A DNA stretch of 58,351 nucleotides from Nocardioides iriomotensis (GTDB taxonomy: Bacteria > Actinomycetota > Actinomycetes > Propionibacteriales > Nocardioidaceae). The position numbers and the translations under genes are program-made. The stretch lies in NCBI RefSeq assembly GCF_004168035.1, contig NZ_SDPU01000030.1:1-58351 (forward strand), given 5' to 3'. Of the stretch, positions 25,437 through 33,872 are shown one piece after another. How positions within the stretch are numbered: the stretch's first letter is position 1; the number at the start of each line of letters is the position of its first letter. Under the pieces are notes generated by a model, which saw nothing but the letters and a program-made list of their open reading frames with translations, ran no database searches and was not told the DNA's origin.

Positions 25437-25451
25437 AGCGGCTCCCTGTGC

Positions 25452-26618
25452 TCAGTAGGACTTGGGCAGGCCCAGCGAGTGCATGCCCACGAAGTTCAGG
25501 ATCATCTCGCGCGACACCGGCGCGATCCGGCCGGCGCGGGCCGCGACGAGGAGTCCGGCGACACCGTACTCCTGGGTGATCCCGTTGCCGCCGTGTGCCT
25601 GGACGGCCCGGTCGGCGGCGTCGCAGGCGGCCTCGGCGGCGGCGTACTTCGCCATGTTCGCGGCCTCGCCCGCGCCCATGTCGTCGCCGGCGTCGTACAG
25701 CGCGGCCGCCTTCTGGGTCATCAGCCGGGCGAGCTCGATCTCGATCTTGGACTCGGCGAGCGGGTGCGCCAGACCCTGGTGGCTGCCGATCGGGGCGCCG
25801 AAGACCTCGCGCTCCTTGACGTAGGCGACCGCCTTGTCGAGCGCGAACCTCGCGAGCCCCGTCGAGAACGACGCGGCCATGATCCGCTCCGGGTTGAGCC
25901 CGGCGAAGAGCTGCACCAGCCCGGCGTCCTCGTCGCCCACGAGCGCGTCGGCGGGCAGCCGCACGTCGTCGATGAACACCGAGAACTGCTGTTCGGGGCT
26001 GACGATCTCCATCGGGATCGGGGAGTACTCGAAGCCGTCGGCATCGGTCGGCACCACGAACAGGCAGGGCTTGAGCTTGCCGGTGCGGGCGTCCTCGGTG
26101 CGCGCGACGACGAGGACGTGGGCCGCCTCGTCGACGCCGGAGATGTAGATCTTGCGGCCGTTGAGCACCCAGCCGTCCGCGTCACGACGCGCGGTGGTGG
26201 TGATGTTGTGCGAGTTGGTGCCGGCGTCGGGCTCGGTGATCGCGAAGGCCATCGTCTGCGTGCCGTCGGCGATGCCGGGCAGCCAGCGCCGCTTCTGCTC
26301 GTCGGTGCCGAACCGGCTGATCACGGTGCCGCAGATCGCCGGCGACACGACCATCATCAGCAGCGGGCAGCCCTGCGCGGCGAGCTCCTCGCACACCGCG
26401 GCGACGTCGCCGATGCCGCCCCCGCCCCCGCCGTACTCCTCGGGGATGTTGATCCCGAGGTAGCCGTGCTTCCCGATCTCCAGCCACAGGTCGGTGGTCT
26501 TGCCGCCGGACCGTGCCTGCTGCACGAAGTAGTCGCGGCCGTAGCCGCCGGCGAGCTTCCTCACCGCCGCCCGCAGCGCCAGGCGCTCCTCGGACTCGGT
26601 GAACGCGGTCTCGGTCAT
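25452..26618 (-). CDS. Acyl-CoA dehydrogenase
   Basis: FAD enzyme of 388 residues introducing a double bond into an acyl-CoA. Core strings are FAITEPDAGTNSHNIT, LNGRKIYISG and the C-terminal QAHGGNGITQEYGV. At the usual MCAD catalytic-Glu position the sequence (GRIAPVSREMIL) lacks the expected Glu, while LNPERIMAA matches the helix-G Glu used by isovaleryl-CoA dehydrogenase, which suggests a branched substrate (inferred by eye). ATG preceded by GGAGGAAGC; overlaps the upstream carboxylase alpha stop (ATGA). Confidence 0.88.
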   Translation of the reverse strand: MTETAFTESEERLALRAAVRKLAGGYGRDYFVQQARSGGKTTDLWLEIGKHGYLGINIPEEYGGGGGGIGDVAAVCEELAAQGCPLLMMVVSPAICGTVISRFGTDEQKRRWLPGIADGTQTMAFAITEPDAGTNSHNITTTARRDADGWVLNGRKIYISGVDEAAHVLVVARTEDARTGKLKPCLFVVPTDADGFEYSPIPMEIVSPEQQFSVFIDDVRLPADALVGDEDAGLVQLFAGLNPERIMAASFSTGLARFALDKAVAYVKEREVFGAPIGSHQGLAHPLAESKIEIELARLMTQKAAALYDAGDDMGAGEAANMAKYAAAEAACDAADRAVQAHGGNGITQEYGVAGLLVAARAGRIAPVSREMILNFVGMHSLGLPKSY

Positions 26619-28516
26619 GCTTCCTCCTGCTGGACGACGGCGAGCACGTCTCCGGCGGCGACCTGCGCGCCGACGGAGACGGGGATCTCGGTGACCGTGC
26701 CGGCGTGCGGCGCGGACACGGTGTGCTGCATCTTCATCGCCTCGAGCACGAGCACCACCGCGCCCGCGGCGACCTCGGCTCCCGGCTCGACGGCGATCGA
26801 CACGACGGACCCGGGCATCGGCGCGAGCAGCGAGCCGCTGGCGACCTGGTCGGCCGGGTCCACGAACCTCGGGGTACGGCGGAGCGCGACGTGCCCGGCG
26901 GCGGAGTCGACGTCGACGGCCTGCTCCGAGACGGCGACCTCGCACCGGTGGCGCACGCCGTCGCGCTCCACGACGACTTCGGTCTGGGACGCGTTGACGG
27001 CACGCATCGTGCCGTCGGCGGAGACGTACCCGTCGCGGCCGCCGTACCAGCCGACCTCGACGTCGTCGTCACGGTGCGTGAAGCGGGAGGTCTGCGGGGC
27101 GGACACGACGTTTCGCCATGCCGTCGGGACGCCTCGCTGGACCGGCCGGGCGGCGGCCTGCGTCTCGGCGAGCGCGACCGCGGCGGCGAACGCGCTGACG
27201 TCCAGGTCGACCTCCGCCGCCGCCAGCATCCCGTGCCGGTCGAGGAAGTCGGTGCTCACGTCACCGGCCCGGAACGCCTCGGACCGGAGCACGCGCAGCA
27301 GCAGGTCGCGGTTGGTCGTCACACCGTGGATCCGCGCGTTGGTGAGCGCGCTGACCAGCAGCCGGATCGCCGCGTCACGGGTCGGCGCGTGAGCGACCAC
27401 CTTCGCCAGCATCGCGTCGTAGTGGGTCGACACCGTGCTGCCCGCGGCGTACCCGGCGTCCACCCGCAGCCCCGGCAGGTCCGGCACCTCGAACGCGGTC
27501 AGCACGCCGCTCTGCGGTTGCCACTCCCGCTGCGGGTCCTCGGCGTACAAGCGCACCTCGACGGCGTGTCCCTCCGTGGTGGAGGCTCCCATGGTCCAGG
27601 AGTGCTCCGCCTCGCCGATCTGCAGCGCGACGAGGTCGATCGAGTGCACCAGCTCGGTGACCGGGTGCTCGACCTGGAGCCGGGTGTTCATCTCCAGGAA
27701 CCAGAACCGCTCCGTGTCCGGGTCGTAGAGGAATTCGACCGTGCCGGCGCCGCGGTAGGCGACCGCCTCGGCGGCGGCGCGGGCGGCCTCGTGCAGCGCG
27801 GTCCGGACCTCGTCACGCAGGCGCGGTGCAGGCGTCTCCTCGACGATCTTTTGGTGGCGGCGCTGCACCGAGCAGTCCCGCTCACCGTGGACGGAGGTGC
27901 CGACGACCTGCACCTCGACGTGCCGTCCGTGCTCGACGTAGGTCTCCACGAAGACGGTGCCGTCGCCGAACGCCGACGCCGCCTCGTCCGACGCGGCCCG
28001 GACCTCGTCTGCCAGCCGGTCGAGCGTGCGCACGATCCGCATGCCGCGGCCACCGCCGCCGGCGGCGGCCTTCACGAGGACCGGCAGGTCCGCCTCGGTC
28101 ACCGCGGCAGGGTCGAGGTCCGTGAGGACGGGGACCCCGGCGTCGGCCATCAGCTTCTTGGCCGAGACCTTGTCGCCCATCTGCTCGATGGACTCCGGCG
28201 TCGGCCCGACCCAGGTCAGGCCGGCGGCGATCACGGCCCGGGCGAAGTCGGCGTTCTCCGAGAGGAAGCCGTAGCCGGGGTGGACGGCGTCGGCGCCGGC
28301 CGCCTCCGCCGCCGCGACCAGCAGGTCGGCGCGGAGGTAGGTGTCGCTCGGGCTGTCGCCCGGGAGGCGTACGGCGACGTCGGCCTCGACGACGTACGGC
28401 AGCCTGGCGTCGGCGTCGGAGTGCACGGCGACGGTCGAGATGCCGAGCCGGCGGCAGGTCGCGAACACGCGCGAGGCGATCTCGGCACGGTTCGCGACGA
28501 GCAAGGTCTGGATCAT
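26615..28516 (-). CDS. Acyl-CoA carboxylase alpha subunit (biotin carboxylase plus biotin carrier)
   Basis: 633 residues. The biotin carboxylase part (1-450) shows VANRAEIASRVFATCRRLGI, the glycine-rich ATP loop KAAAGGGGRGMRIVR and the catalytic EMNTRLQVEHPVTE. The C-terminal carrier domain has the biotinyl-lysine motif LEAMKMQHTVSAPH. It charges biotin with CO2 for transfer by the beta subunit encoded 4 bp upstream. The set resembles methylcrotonyl- or geranyl-CoA carboxylase operons. The substrate cannot be fixed from this subunit alone. Confidence 0.93.
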   Translation of the reverse strand: MIQTLLVANRAEIASRVFATCRRLGISTVAVHSDADARLPYVVEADVAVRLPGDSPSDTYLRADLLVAAAEAAGADAVHPGYGFLSENADFARAVIAAGLTWVGPTPESIEQMGDKVSAKKLMADAGVPVLTDLDPAAVTEADLPVLVKAAAGGGGRGMRIVRTLDRLADEVRAASDEAASAFGDGTVFVETYVEHGRHVEVQVVGTSVHGERDCSVQRRHQKIVEETPAPRLRDEVRTALHEAARAAAEAVAYRGAGTVEFLYDPDTERFWFLEMNTRLQVEHPVTELVHSIDLVALQIGEAEHSWTMGASTTEGHAVEVRLYAEDPQREWQPQSGVLTAFEVPDLPGLRVDAGYAAGSTVSTHYDAMLAKVVAHAPTRDAAIRLLVSALTNARIHGVTTNRDLLLRVLRSEAFRAGDVSTDFLDRHGMLAAAEVDLDVSAFAAAVALAETQAAARPVQRGVPTAWRNVVSAPQTSRFTHRDDDVEVGWYGGRDGYVSADGTMRAVNASQTEVVVERDGVRHRCEVAVSEQAVDVDSAAGHVALRRTPRFVDPADQVASGSLLAPMPGSVVSIAVEPGAEVAAGAVVLVLEAMKMQHTVSAPHAGTVTEIPVSVGAQVAAGDVLAVVQQEEA

Positions 28517-28520
28517 CCGG

Positions 28521-30152
28521 TCACATCCTGAAGACGCCGAAGCGGTCGGTGCCCTCGATCGGGGCGTTCTCGATCACGGACAGGCAGATGCCGAGCACGG
28601 TGCGGGTGTCGCGCGGGTCGATGACGCCGTCGTCGTAGACCATCCCGGACAGGAAGAACGGCAGGCTCTGCTCCTCGACGGACTGCTCGATGAACGCACG
28701 CATCTGCGCGTCGCCGTCCTCGTCGTACGGCTGGCCCTTCGCCTCCGCGGCCTGCCGCGCGACGATCGACAGGACACCGGCGAGCTGCGCGGGACCCATC
28801 ACGGCGGACTTGGCGGACGGCCAGGTGAACAGGAACCGTGGGTCGTAGGCGCGGCCGCACATGCCGTAGTTCCCGGCGCCGTACGACGCGCCCATCATGA
28901 TCGACAGGTGCGGCACGGTGCTGTTGCTGACCGCGTTGATCATCATCGCGCCGTGCTTGATGATGCCGCCCTGCTCGTACTCCGCGCCGACCATGTAGCC
29001 GGTGGTGTTGTGCAGGAACAGCAGCGGTACGTCGATCTGGTTGGCGAGCTGGATGAACTGGGCCGCCTTCTGCGACTCCTCGCTGAACAGCACGCCCTGC
29101 GCGTTGGCGAGGATGCCGATCTGTCGGCCGTGCAGCCGCGCCCAGCCGGTCACGAGCGACGGGCCGTACAGGGGCTTGAACTCGTCGAACGCGACCTCGT
29201 TGCCCGGACCCGCGCCGTCACAGATCCGCGCGATCACCTCGCGCGGGTCGAACGGCTCCTTGAGGTCCGCGGGCACGAGGTCGAGCAGGTCCTCGGGATC
29301 GGCGTCCGGCTCCGCCCAACCCCGATTCGTCCGCGAAACTGCGTCCGTCCCACGCGGAGCGACCGCGGACGAATCGGGGTGGGGCTTGCGGTGGTGGAGC
29401 CGCGCCACGACGCGCCGCCCGATCCGGATCGCGTCGTGCTCGTCGACGGCGAGGTAGTCGGCGAGACCCGAGGTGCGCGCGTGCATCTCGGCGCCGCCGA
29501 GCGACTCGTCGTCGGACTCCTCGCCGGTCGCCATCTTCACCAGCGGCGGGCCGCCGAGGAAGACCTTGGCGCCCTCCTTGACCATGACGACGTAGTCGCT
29601 CATCCCGGGGACGTACGCGCCGCCGGCCGTCGAGTTGCCGAAGACCAGCGCGACGGTCGGCGTCTTGGCCGCCGAGGCCCGGGTCAGGCCGCGGAACATC
29701 CCGCCACCCGGGATGAAGATCTCCTTCTGCGTCGGCAGGTCGGCGCCGCCGGACTCGACGAGGTTGACCGTGGGGAGGCGGTTCTCGCGGGCGATCTGGG
29801 CGGCGCGCTGCACCTTCTTCAGCGTCCACGGGTTGCTCGCGCCGCCGCGCACGGTCGGGTCGTTGGCGATCACCATGCATTCGACGCCGGACACGACACC
29901 CAGGCCCGTGACGACCGACGCGCCGACGGCGAAGTCGCTGCCCCAGCCGGCCAGCGGCGAGAGCTCGAGGAACGCCGAGCCCTCGTCGAGGAGCAGCTCG
30001 ATGCGTTCGCGGGCGGTGAGCTTGCCGCGCCTGCGGTGGCGTTCGACGTACTTCTCGCCACCGCCGGCCACGGCCTTGGCGTGCTCGGCGTCGAGGGCGG
30101 TCAGCTTCTCGAGCATCGCGTCCCGGTTGGTCGGGCCTGTCGTGACCGTCAT
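28521..30152 (-). CDS. Acyl-CoA carboxylase beta (carboxyltransferase) subunit with in-frame palindrome
   Basis: 543 residues of the AccD/MCCase/GCCase beta type: ERIELLLDEGSAFLELSPLA, NLVESGGADLPTQKEIF, the first oxyanion region FGNSTAGGAYVPGMSDYVVM, and the second half NTTGYMVGAEYEQGGIIKHG with GASYGAGNYGMCGRAYDPRF. The match is closest to methylcrotonyl/geranyl-CoA carboxylases. Between the two halves (about residues 257-283) a 70-bp palindromic element is read in frame, adding a loop with HPDSSAV, then SRTNRGW. Starts at ATG overlapping the upstream gene (ATGA). Confidence 0.92.
   Translation of the reverse strand: MTVTTGPTNRDAMLEKLTALDAEHAKAVAGGGEKYVERHRRRGKLTARERIELLLDEGSAFLELSPLAGWGSDFAVGASVVTGLGVVSGVECMVIANDPTVRGGASNPWTLKKVQRAAQIARENRLPTVNLVESGGADLPTQKEIFIPGGGMFRGLTRASAAKTPTVALVFGNSTAGGAYVPGMSDYVVMVKEGAKVFLGGPPLVKMATGEESDDESLGGAEMHARTSGLADYLAVDEHDAIRIGRRVVARLHHRKPHPDSSAVAPRGTDAVSRTNRGWAEPDADPEDLLDLVPADLKEPFDPREVIARICDGAGPGNEVAFDEFKPLYGPSLVTGWARLHGRQIGILANAQGVLFSEESQKAAQFIQLANQIDVPLLFLHNTTGYMVGAEYEQGGIIKHGAMMINAVSNSTVPHLSIMMGASYGAGNYGMCGRAYDPRFLFTWPSAKSAVMGPAQLAGVLSIVARQAAEAKGQPYDEDGDAQMRAFIEQSVEEQSLPFFLSGMVYDDGVIDPRDTRTVLGICLSVIENAPIEGTDRFGVFRM
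29315..29384. repeat. 70-bp palindromic element inserted in frame in the carboxylase beta gene
   Basis: Arms of 21 bp (29315-29335, CCCAACCCCGATTCGTCCGCG split as 10+11, and 29364-29384) are complementary except for one base and enclose 28 nt. The reading frame stays open through it. It falls in the surface linker between the N- and C-domains of the subunit, where an extra loop would be tolerated. Confidence 0.85.
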
Positions 30153-31312
30153 GGGGCGTACCCCAGCAGCCGGGCGTTCAGGTCGGTGAGCACCTCGGTG
30201 GCTCCTCCTCCGATTCCGAGGATCCGGGCGTCGCGGTAGTGCCGCTCCACCTCGGTCCCGTGCATGTAGCCGGTGCCGCCGAAGAGCTGCACGGCCTGGC
30301 TGACGACCCACTCGGCGCACGCGACGGCTGTCGCCTTCGCGTGCAGCGCCTCGACGAGCACGTCGTCGCCGGCGACGTACCGGCGGGCGACCTCGCGCGT
30401 GTAGGTGCGCGCGACGTCGACCTGCCGGTGCATCTCGACGAGCCGGTGTCGGACGACCTGGTTGGCGACGAGCGGGCGGCCGAACGTCTCGCGCTCGCGG
30501 GAGTACGCCGCCGCGAGGTCGAGCGAGCGCTGCGCGATGCCGTAGCCGTGCGCGGCCAGCGCGAGCCGCTCGACGACGAAGGCGTCGGCGATCTGCGCGA
30601 AGCCGGCGTTCTCCGCACCGACCAGGTTCGCGACGGGCACCCGCGCACCGGTGAACGACAGCTCGGCCGTGTCGGAGCAGTGCCAGCCCAGCTTCGACAG
30701 CGAGCGGGTCACCTCGAAGCCGGGCGTGCCCTTCTCGACCACCAGCAGGCTGATGCCGGCGTGGCCGGGCCCGCCGGTGCGCACGGCCGTGGTCACGAAG
30801 TCCGCACGCACGCCCGAGGTGATGAACGTCTTCGCGCCGTCGACGACGTAGTGGTCGCCGTCGCGCCGGGCCGTGGTGCGCAGCCGCGCGACGTCGGACC
30901 CGCCGCCCGGCTCGGTGATCGCCAGCGCGCCGATCGTCTCGCCGGCCAGCGTCGGCCGGACGAACCGGTCCACCTGATCCGGGTTGCCGGACGCGACGAG
31001 GTGGGGCAGCGCGATGCCGCTGGTGAACAGCGCGGCGAGCAGGCCGCTCGACGCGCCGGCGTCGGTGAACGCCTCCGACACGGCAAGGGCGTCGAGGAAC
31101 GTCCCGCCACTGCCGCCCAGGTCCTCCGGCACACCGAGGCCGAGCAGGCCGAGCTTCGCGGCCTTCGCGTGCAGCTCGCGCGGCACCTCGCCCGCGTCCT
31201 CCCAGTCCTGCAGGTTCGGCACGACCTCGCCGCGCACGAACGCCCGCGCGGTCTCGCGCAGCGCCTCCTGCTCGTCGGTCCAGAAACCGCCTCGGGTGGT
31301 CGAGACCGTCAC
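30149..31312 (-). CDS. Acyl-CoA dehydrogenase
   Basis: 387 residues, the second dehydrogenase of the operon. Core strings are ALAITEPGGGSDVARLRTTA, VDGAKTFITSGVRADF and FGGTGYMHGTEVERHYRDAR. The C-terminal GIGGGATEVL lacks the MCAD-type Glu, whereas FVVERLALAAHG places a Glu where isovaleryl-CoA dehydrogenase has its helix-G base. An Atu-type citronellyl-CoA or a Liu-type isovaleryl-CoA role is plausible. GTG start overlapping the AtuA-like stop; the upstream open frame lacks conserved sequence. Confidence 0.88.
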   Translation of the reverse strand: MTVSTTRGGFWTDEQEALRETARAFVRGEVVPNLQDWEDAGEVPRELHAKAAKLGLLGLGVPEDLGGSGGTFLDALAVSEAFTDAGASSGLLAALFTSGIALPHLVASGNPDQVDRFVRPTLAGETIGALAITEPGGGSDVARLRTTARRDGDHYVVDGAKTFITSGVRADFVTTAVRTGGPGHAGISLLVVEKGTPGFEVTRSLSKLGWHCSDTAELSFTGARVPVANLVGAENAGFAQIADAFVVERLALAAHGYGIAQRSLDLAAAYSRERETFGRPLVANQVVRHRLVEMHRQVDVARTYTREVARRYVAGDDVLVEALHAKATAVACAEWVVSQAVQLFGGTGYMHGTEVERHYRDARILGIGGGATEVLTDLNARLLGYAP

Positions 31313-33078
31313 AGCAGCACCTCCGGTACGTCGACGTGCCGCGCGCGCACCCATTCCCCGAGCGCCTTCGCCTGCGGGTCGAACCGGCCGGACGCGGCCA
31401 CGCCGTCGCCGAGCAGGCCGTGCAGCACGACGTTGACGCCGCCGAGGTTCGGCAGCGGGTGCACCTCGACGTCGAGGTCGGCGGCCTCGGGCACGAGCCG
31501 GCGTACCGCGTCCGTCGTGATCGTCGAGATCAGCCAGGCCACCCGGTCGGGCCGTGCCTGCGCGTCGCGGGCCCAGAGCCCGAGGTTGGCGTCGCCGCCC
31601 TTGTCGCCGGAGCGCGCGTGCGCGACCAGGCCGAGAGGGACGCGCCGGGTGGGACCGTCGAGCTTCGCGACCGGCGTCGACGGGGACTCGCGAGAGGCCA
31701 GTTCGCGCACGACACGCCGCGAATCACGGTGGGGAAGTGGCCTCTCGCGCGAGGTGGTCAGGAGGTGGGCATGCGAGGCGGGGGCGGAGGGGCCGGTGGC
31801 GGGGATGAACGCGGGGCGGTAGACCCCGTAGGGCGTGGCGGGGGCGGGCGGGGCGGTGAGCGTGAAGCCCGGGTACGAGCCCAGCGCGAGCTCGACGAGC
31901 GGGGCGGTGAACGCCTTGCCGACCTTGTTCGGGTCGGGGTCGCGGACCGTGACGCGCAGCCGGGAGGACGCGGCCTCCTCGGTGGCGGGGTCGTCGTGGT
32001 CGGTGCGGGCGAGGGTCCACTCGACCTCGGCGGGACGGCCGGGGCCGGCGTCGAGCGCGGCCTCGAGCTGGGCGCGGACCCAGGCCGCCTTCTGCTCGAC
32101 GTCGAGACCGACGAGGACCAGCTCGGCGGCGTTGCGGTGACCGCCGAGGAAGTTCAGGCAGACCTTGAGCGTGTCGGGCGGGGCGGACCCGCGGACCCCG
32201 TCGATGCGCACCCGGTCGGGACCGTCGTCGGAGAGCCGGACGCTGTCGAGGTGGGTGGTGACGTCGGGGCCGAGGTAGCGAGGCGTCTGGATCTCGTACA
32301 TCAGCTGCGCGGTGACGGTGTCGACCGTGACCGCGCCGCCGGTGCCGTCCTGCTTGGTGATCACCGACGACCCGTCGGCCTCGAGCTCGGCGAGCGGGAA
32401 CCCCAGGCTCCGGCTGGTCGAGCCTGACGAGACCAGGTCGAGGAAGCCCGAGAAGTTGCCGCCGGTCGCCTGCGTGCCGCACTCGATCACGTGACCCGCG
32501 ACGGTCGCTCCGGCCAGGGCGTCATGGTCCTCGGGACGCGCGGGGTCCCAGTCGTAGACGGCCATCCCGGCGCCGACCACGAGCGACGCGTCGGTGACCC
32601 GACCGGTGACCACGACGTCCGCGCCCTGCCGCAGCGCGTCGGCGATGCCGGCGGCGCCGAGGTAGGCGTTGGCGGTGAGCGGCTTCCCGAACCGCTCGTC
32701 GAGCAGGCCGAGCTCGTCGATCCGGTCCCGGACGTCGTCGCCGTCGACGTACGCCACCGACGCGTCGAGCCCGAGACCGCGGGCGACCTCGACCAGCTTC
32801 TCGCCGAGGCCGCGCGGGTTGAGGCCGCCGGCGTTGCTGACGATCCGCACGCCCCGCTCCAGCGCGAGGCCGAGGCAGTCCTCGGCCTGCCGCACGAACG
32901 TCCGGGCGTAGCCGAGCGACGGGTCCTTGAGCTGGTCCTTGCCGAGGATCAGCATGGTCAGCTCGGCGAGGTAGTCGCCGGTCAGCACGTCGAGGCGCGG
33001 CGAGCCCTCCAGCATCTCCCGCATCGCGGAGAGCCGGTCGCCGTAGAAGCCGCTGGCGTTGCCGATCCGCAGGGTCAT
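31309..33078 (-). CDS. AtuA-family acyclic terpene utilisation-like protein with in-frame palindrome
   Basis: 589 residues. The N-terminal domain (1-440; RIGNASGFYGDRLSAMREML, IVSNAGGLNPRGLGEKLVE, CGTQATGGNFSGFLDL) is the AtuA/DUF1446 family. The C-terminal 100 residues (GLVAHARSGDKGGDANLGLW) are the small AtuA-associated domain. AtuA is needed for citronellol/geraniol use in Pseudomonas but its reaction is not established. A palindromic element (31689-31749) is translated in the linker between the domains. Flanked by coupled overlaps on both sides. Confidence 0.88.
   Translation of the reverse strand: MTLRIGNASGFYGDRLSAMREMLEGSPRLDVLTGDYLAELTMLILGKDQLKDPSLGYARTFVRQAEDCLGLALERGVRIVSNAGGLNPRGLGEKLVEVARGLGLDASVAYVDGDDVRDRIDELGLLDERFGKPLTANAYLGAAGIADALRQGADVVVTGRVTDASLVVGAGMAVYDWDPARPEDHDALAGATVAGHVIECGTQATGGNFSGFLDLVSSGSTSRSLGFPLAELEADGSSVITKQDGTGGAVTVDTVTAQLMYEIQTPRYLGPDVTTHLDSVRLSDDGPDRVRIDGVRGSAPPDTLKVCLNFLGGHRNAAELVLVGLDVEQKAAWVRAQLEAALDAGPGRPAEVEWTLARTDHDDPATEEAASSRLRVTVRDPDPNKVGKAFTAPLVELALGSYPGFTLTAPPAPATPYGVYRPAFIPATGPSAPASHAHLLTTSRERPLPHRDSRRVVRELASRESPSTPVAKLDGPTRRVPLGLVAHARSGDKGGDANLGLWARDAQARPDRVAWLISTITTDAVRRLVPEAADLDVEVHPLPNLGGVNVVLHGLLGDGVAASGRFDPQAKALGEWVRARHVDVPEVLL
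31689..31749. repeat. 61-bp palindromic element inserted in frame in the AtuA-like gene
   Basis: 16-bp arms CGCGAGAGGCCAGTTC (31689-31704) and GAAGTGGCCTCTCGCG (31734-31749) are complementary except at one base. They encode part of the linker peptide RERPLPHRDSRRVVRELASR. The interior contains TGATTCGCGG and CGCGAACTGG (minus strand), related to strings in the element in the carboxylase beta gene. Confidence 0.8.
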
Positions 33079-33872
33079 GACGCGCGCGGCTCCCGTCCGT
33101 CGCCGGCCGGGCCGGCGAACGCCTGCGCGACGTCGAGCCACCGGTCGGCGTCGGGGCCTGTGGCAACCAGGTCGGTGTCGGCGCGGTGCACGCGCTGGGT
33201 GACGAGCAGCGCGAAGTCGTACGCCGAACCGCGGACGCTCTGGTCTGCGTCGGCCGGACCGTCCTCGTGGAGATCGCCGCTCGGGAGGACGAGCGAGACG
33301 TGGATCGGGTCGGCCGGCGCGTCGAGGCCGCGCCCGGCGAACGCGTAGCCACGGGTGCGGATGCCGAGGTGCACCACGTGCCGCACCCGGTCGTCCCGGT
33401 CGAACGTGACGCCCAGCGCGTCGGCGACGTCGCGCGCGTGCGCCCAGGTCTCCATGAACCGGGCGGTGGCCATCGAGGTGGGGCTCATCGGCGGGCCGTA
33501 CCAGGGGATCCGCTCCCCCGTCGGGTAGTCGCGCAGCGCCTTGACCAGCGCGGACCGGGACGCCCGCCAGCGCGCAAGGACCTCCAGGCCCGGGGCCGCG
33601 GCGCCCTCGGCGGCGGCCGTGTCGACGTGCCCGTCGGGGTCGGCGATCGCCTCCAGCACCGCGGCGTCCCAGGCCTGCTTGTCCGTCGCCGCCTTCAGCG
33701 CCACCTCGTCGGTCCAGGCGAGGTGCGCGACCTGGTGCGCGACGTCCCAGCCGGCGGCCGGGGTCGGCTTCCGCCAGCCGGTCTCGTCGTCGGGAAGGTT
33801 CGCCACCAGCGCGTCGAGCTGCGCGCACTCGGCGTCGAGGTCGGTGAGGACGAGGTCGGCGGTGCTGGTCAT
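33075..33872 (-). CDS. TIGR03084-family (mycothiol-dependent isomerase-like) protein
   Basis: 265 residues. The N-terminal half has the DinB/maleylpyruvate-isomerase-like metal-site helix WDVAHQVAHLAWTDEVAL, with WYGPPMSPTSMATARFMETW and the later histidines of AHARDVADAL as further candidate ligands. The C-terminal half is a lipid-carrier-like alpha/beta domain. TIGR03084 proteins are actinobacterial, uncharacterised, and commonly sit beside AtuA-like genes. The ATG reading MTSTADLVLTDL is chosen; it overlaps the TetR stop (ATGA) and its own stop overlaps the AtuA-like start. Confidence 0.85.
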   Translation of the reverse strand: MTSTADLVLTDLDAECAQLDALVANLPDDETGWRKPTPAAGWDVAHQVAHLAWTDEVALKAATDKQAWDAAVLEAIADPDGHVDTAAAEGAAAPGLEVLARWRASRSALVKALRDYPTGERIPWYGPPMSPTSMATARFMETWAHARDVADALGVTFDRDDRVRHVVHLGIRTRGYAFAGRGLDAPADPIHVSLVLPSGDLHEDGPADADQSVRGSAYDFALLVTQRVHRADTDLVATGPDADRWLDVAQAFAGPAGDGREPRAS

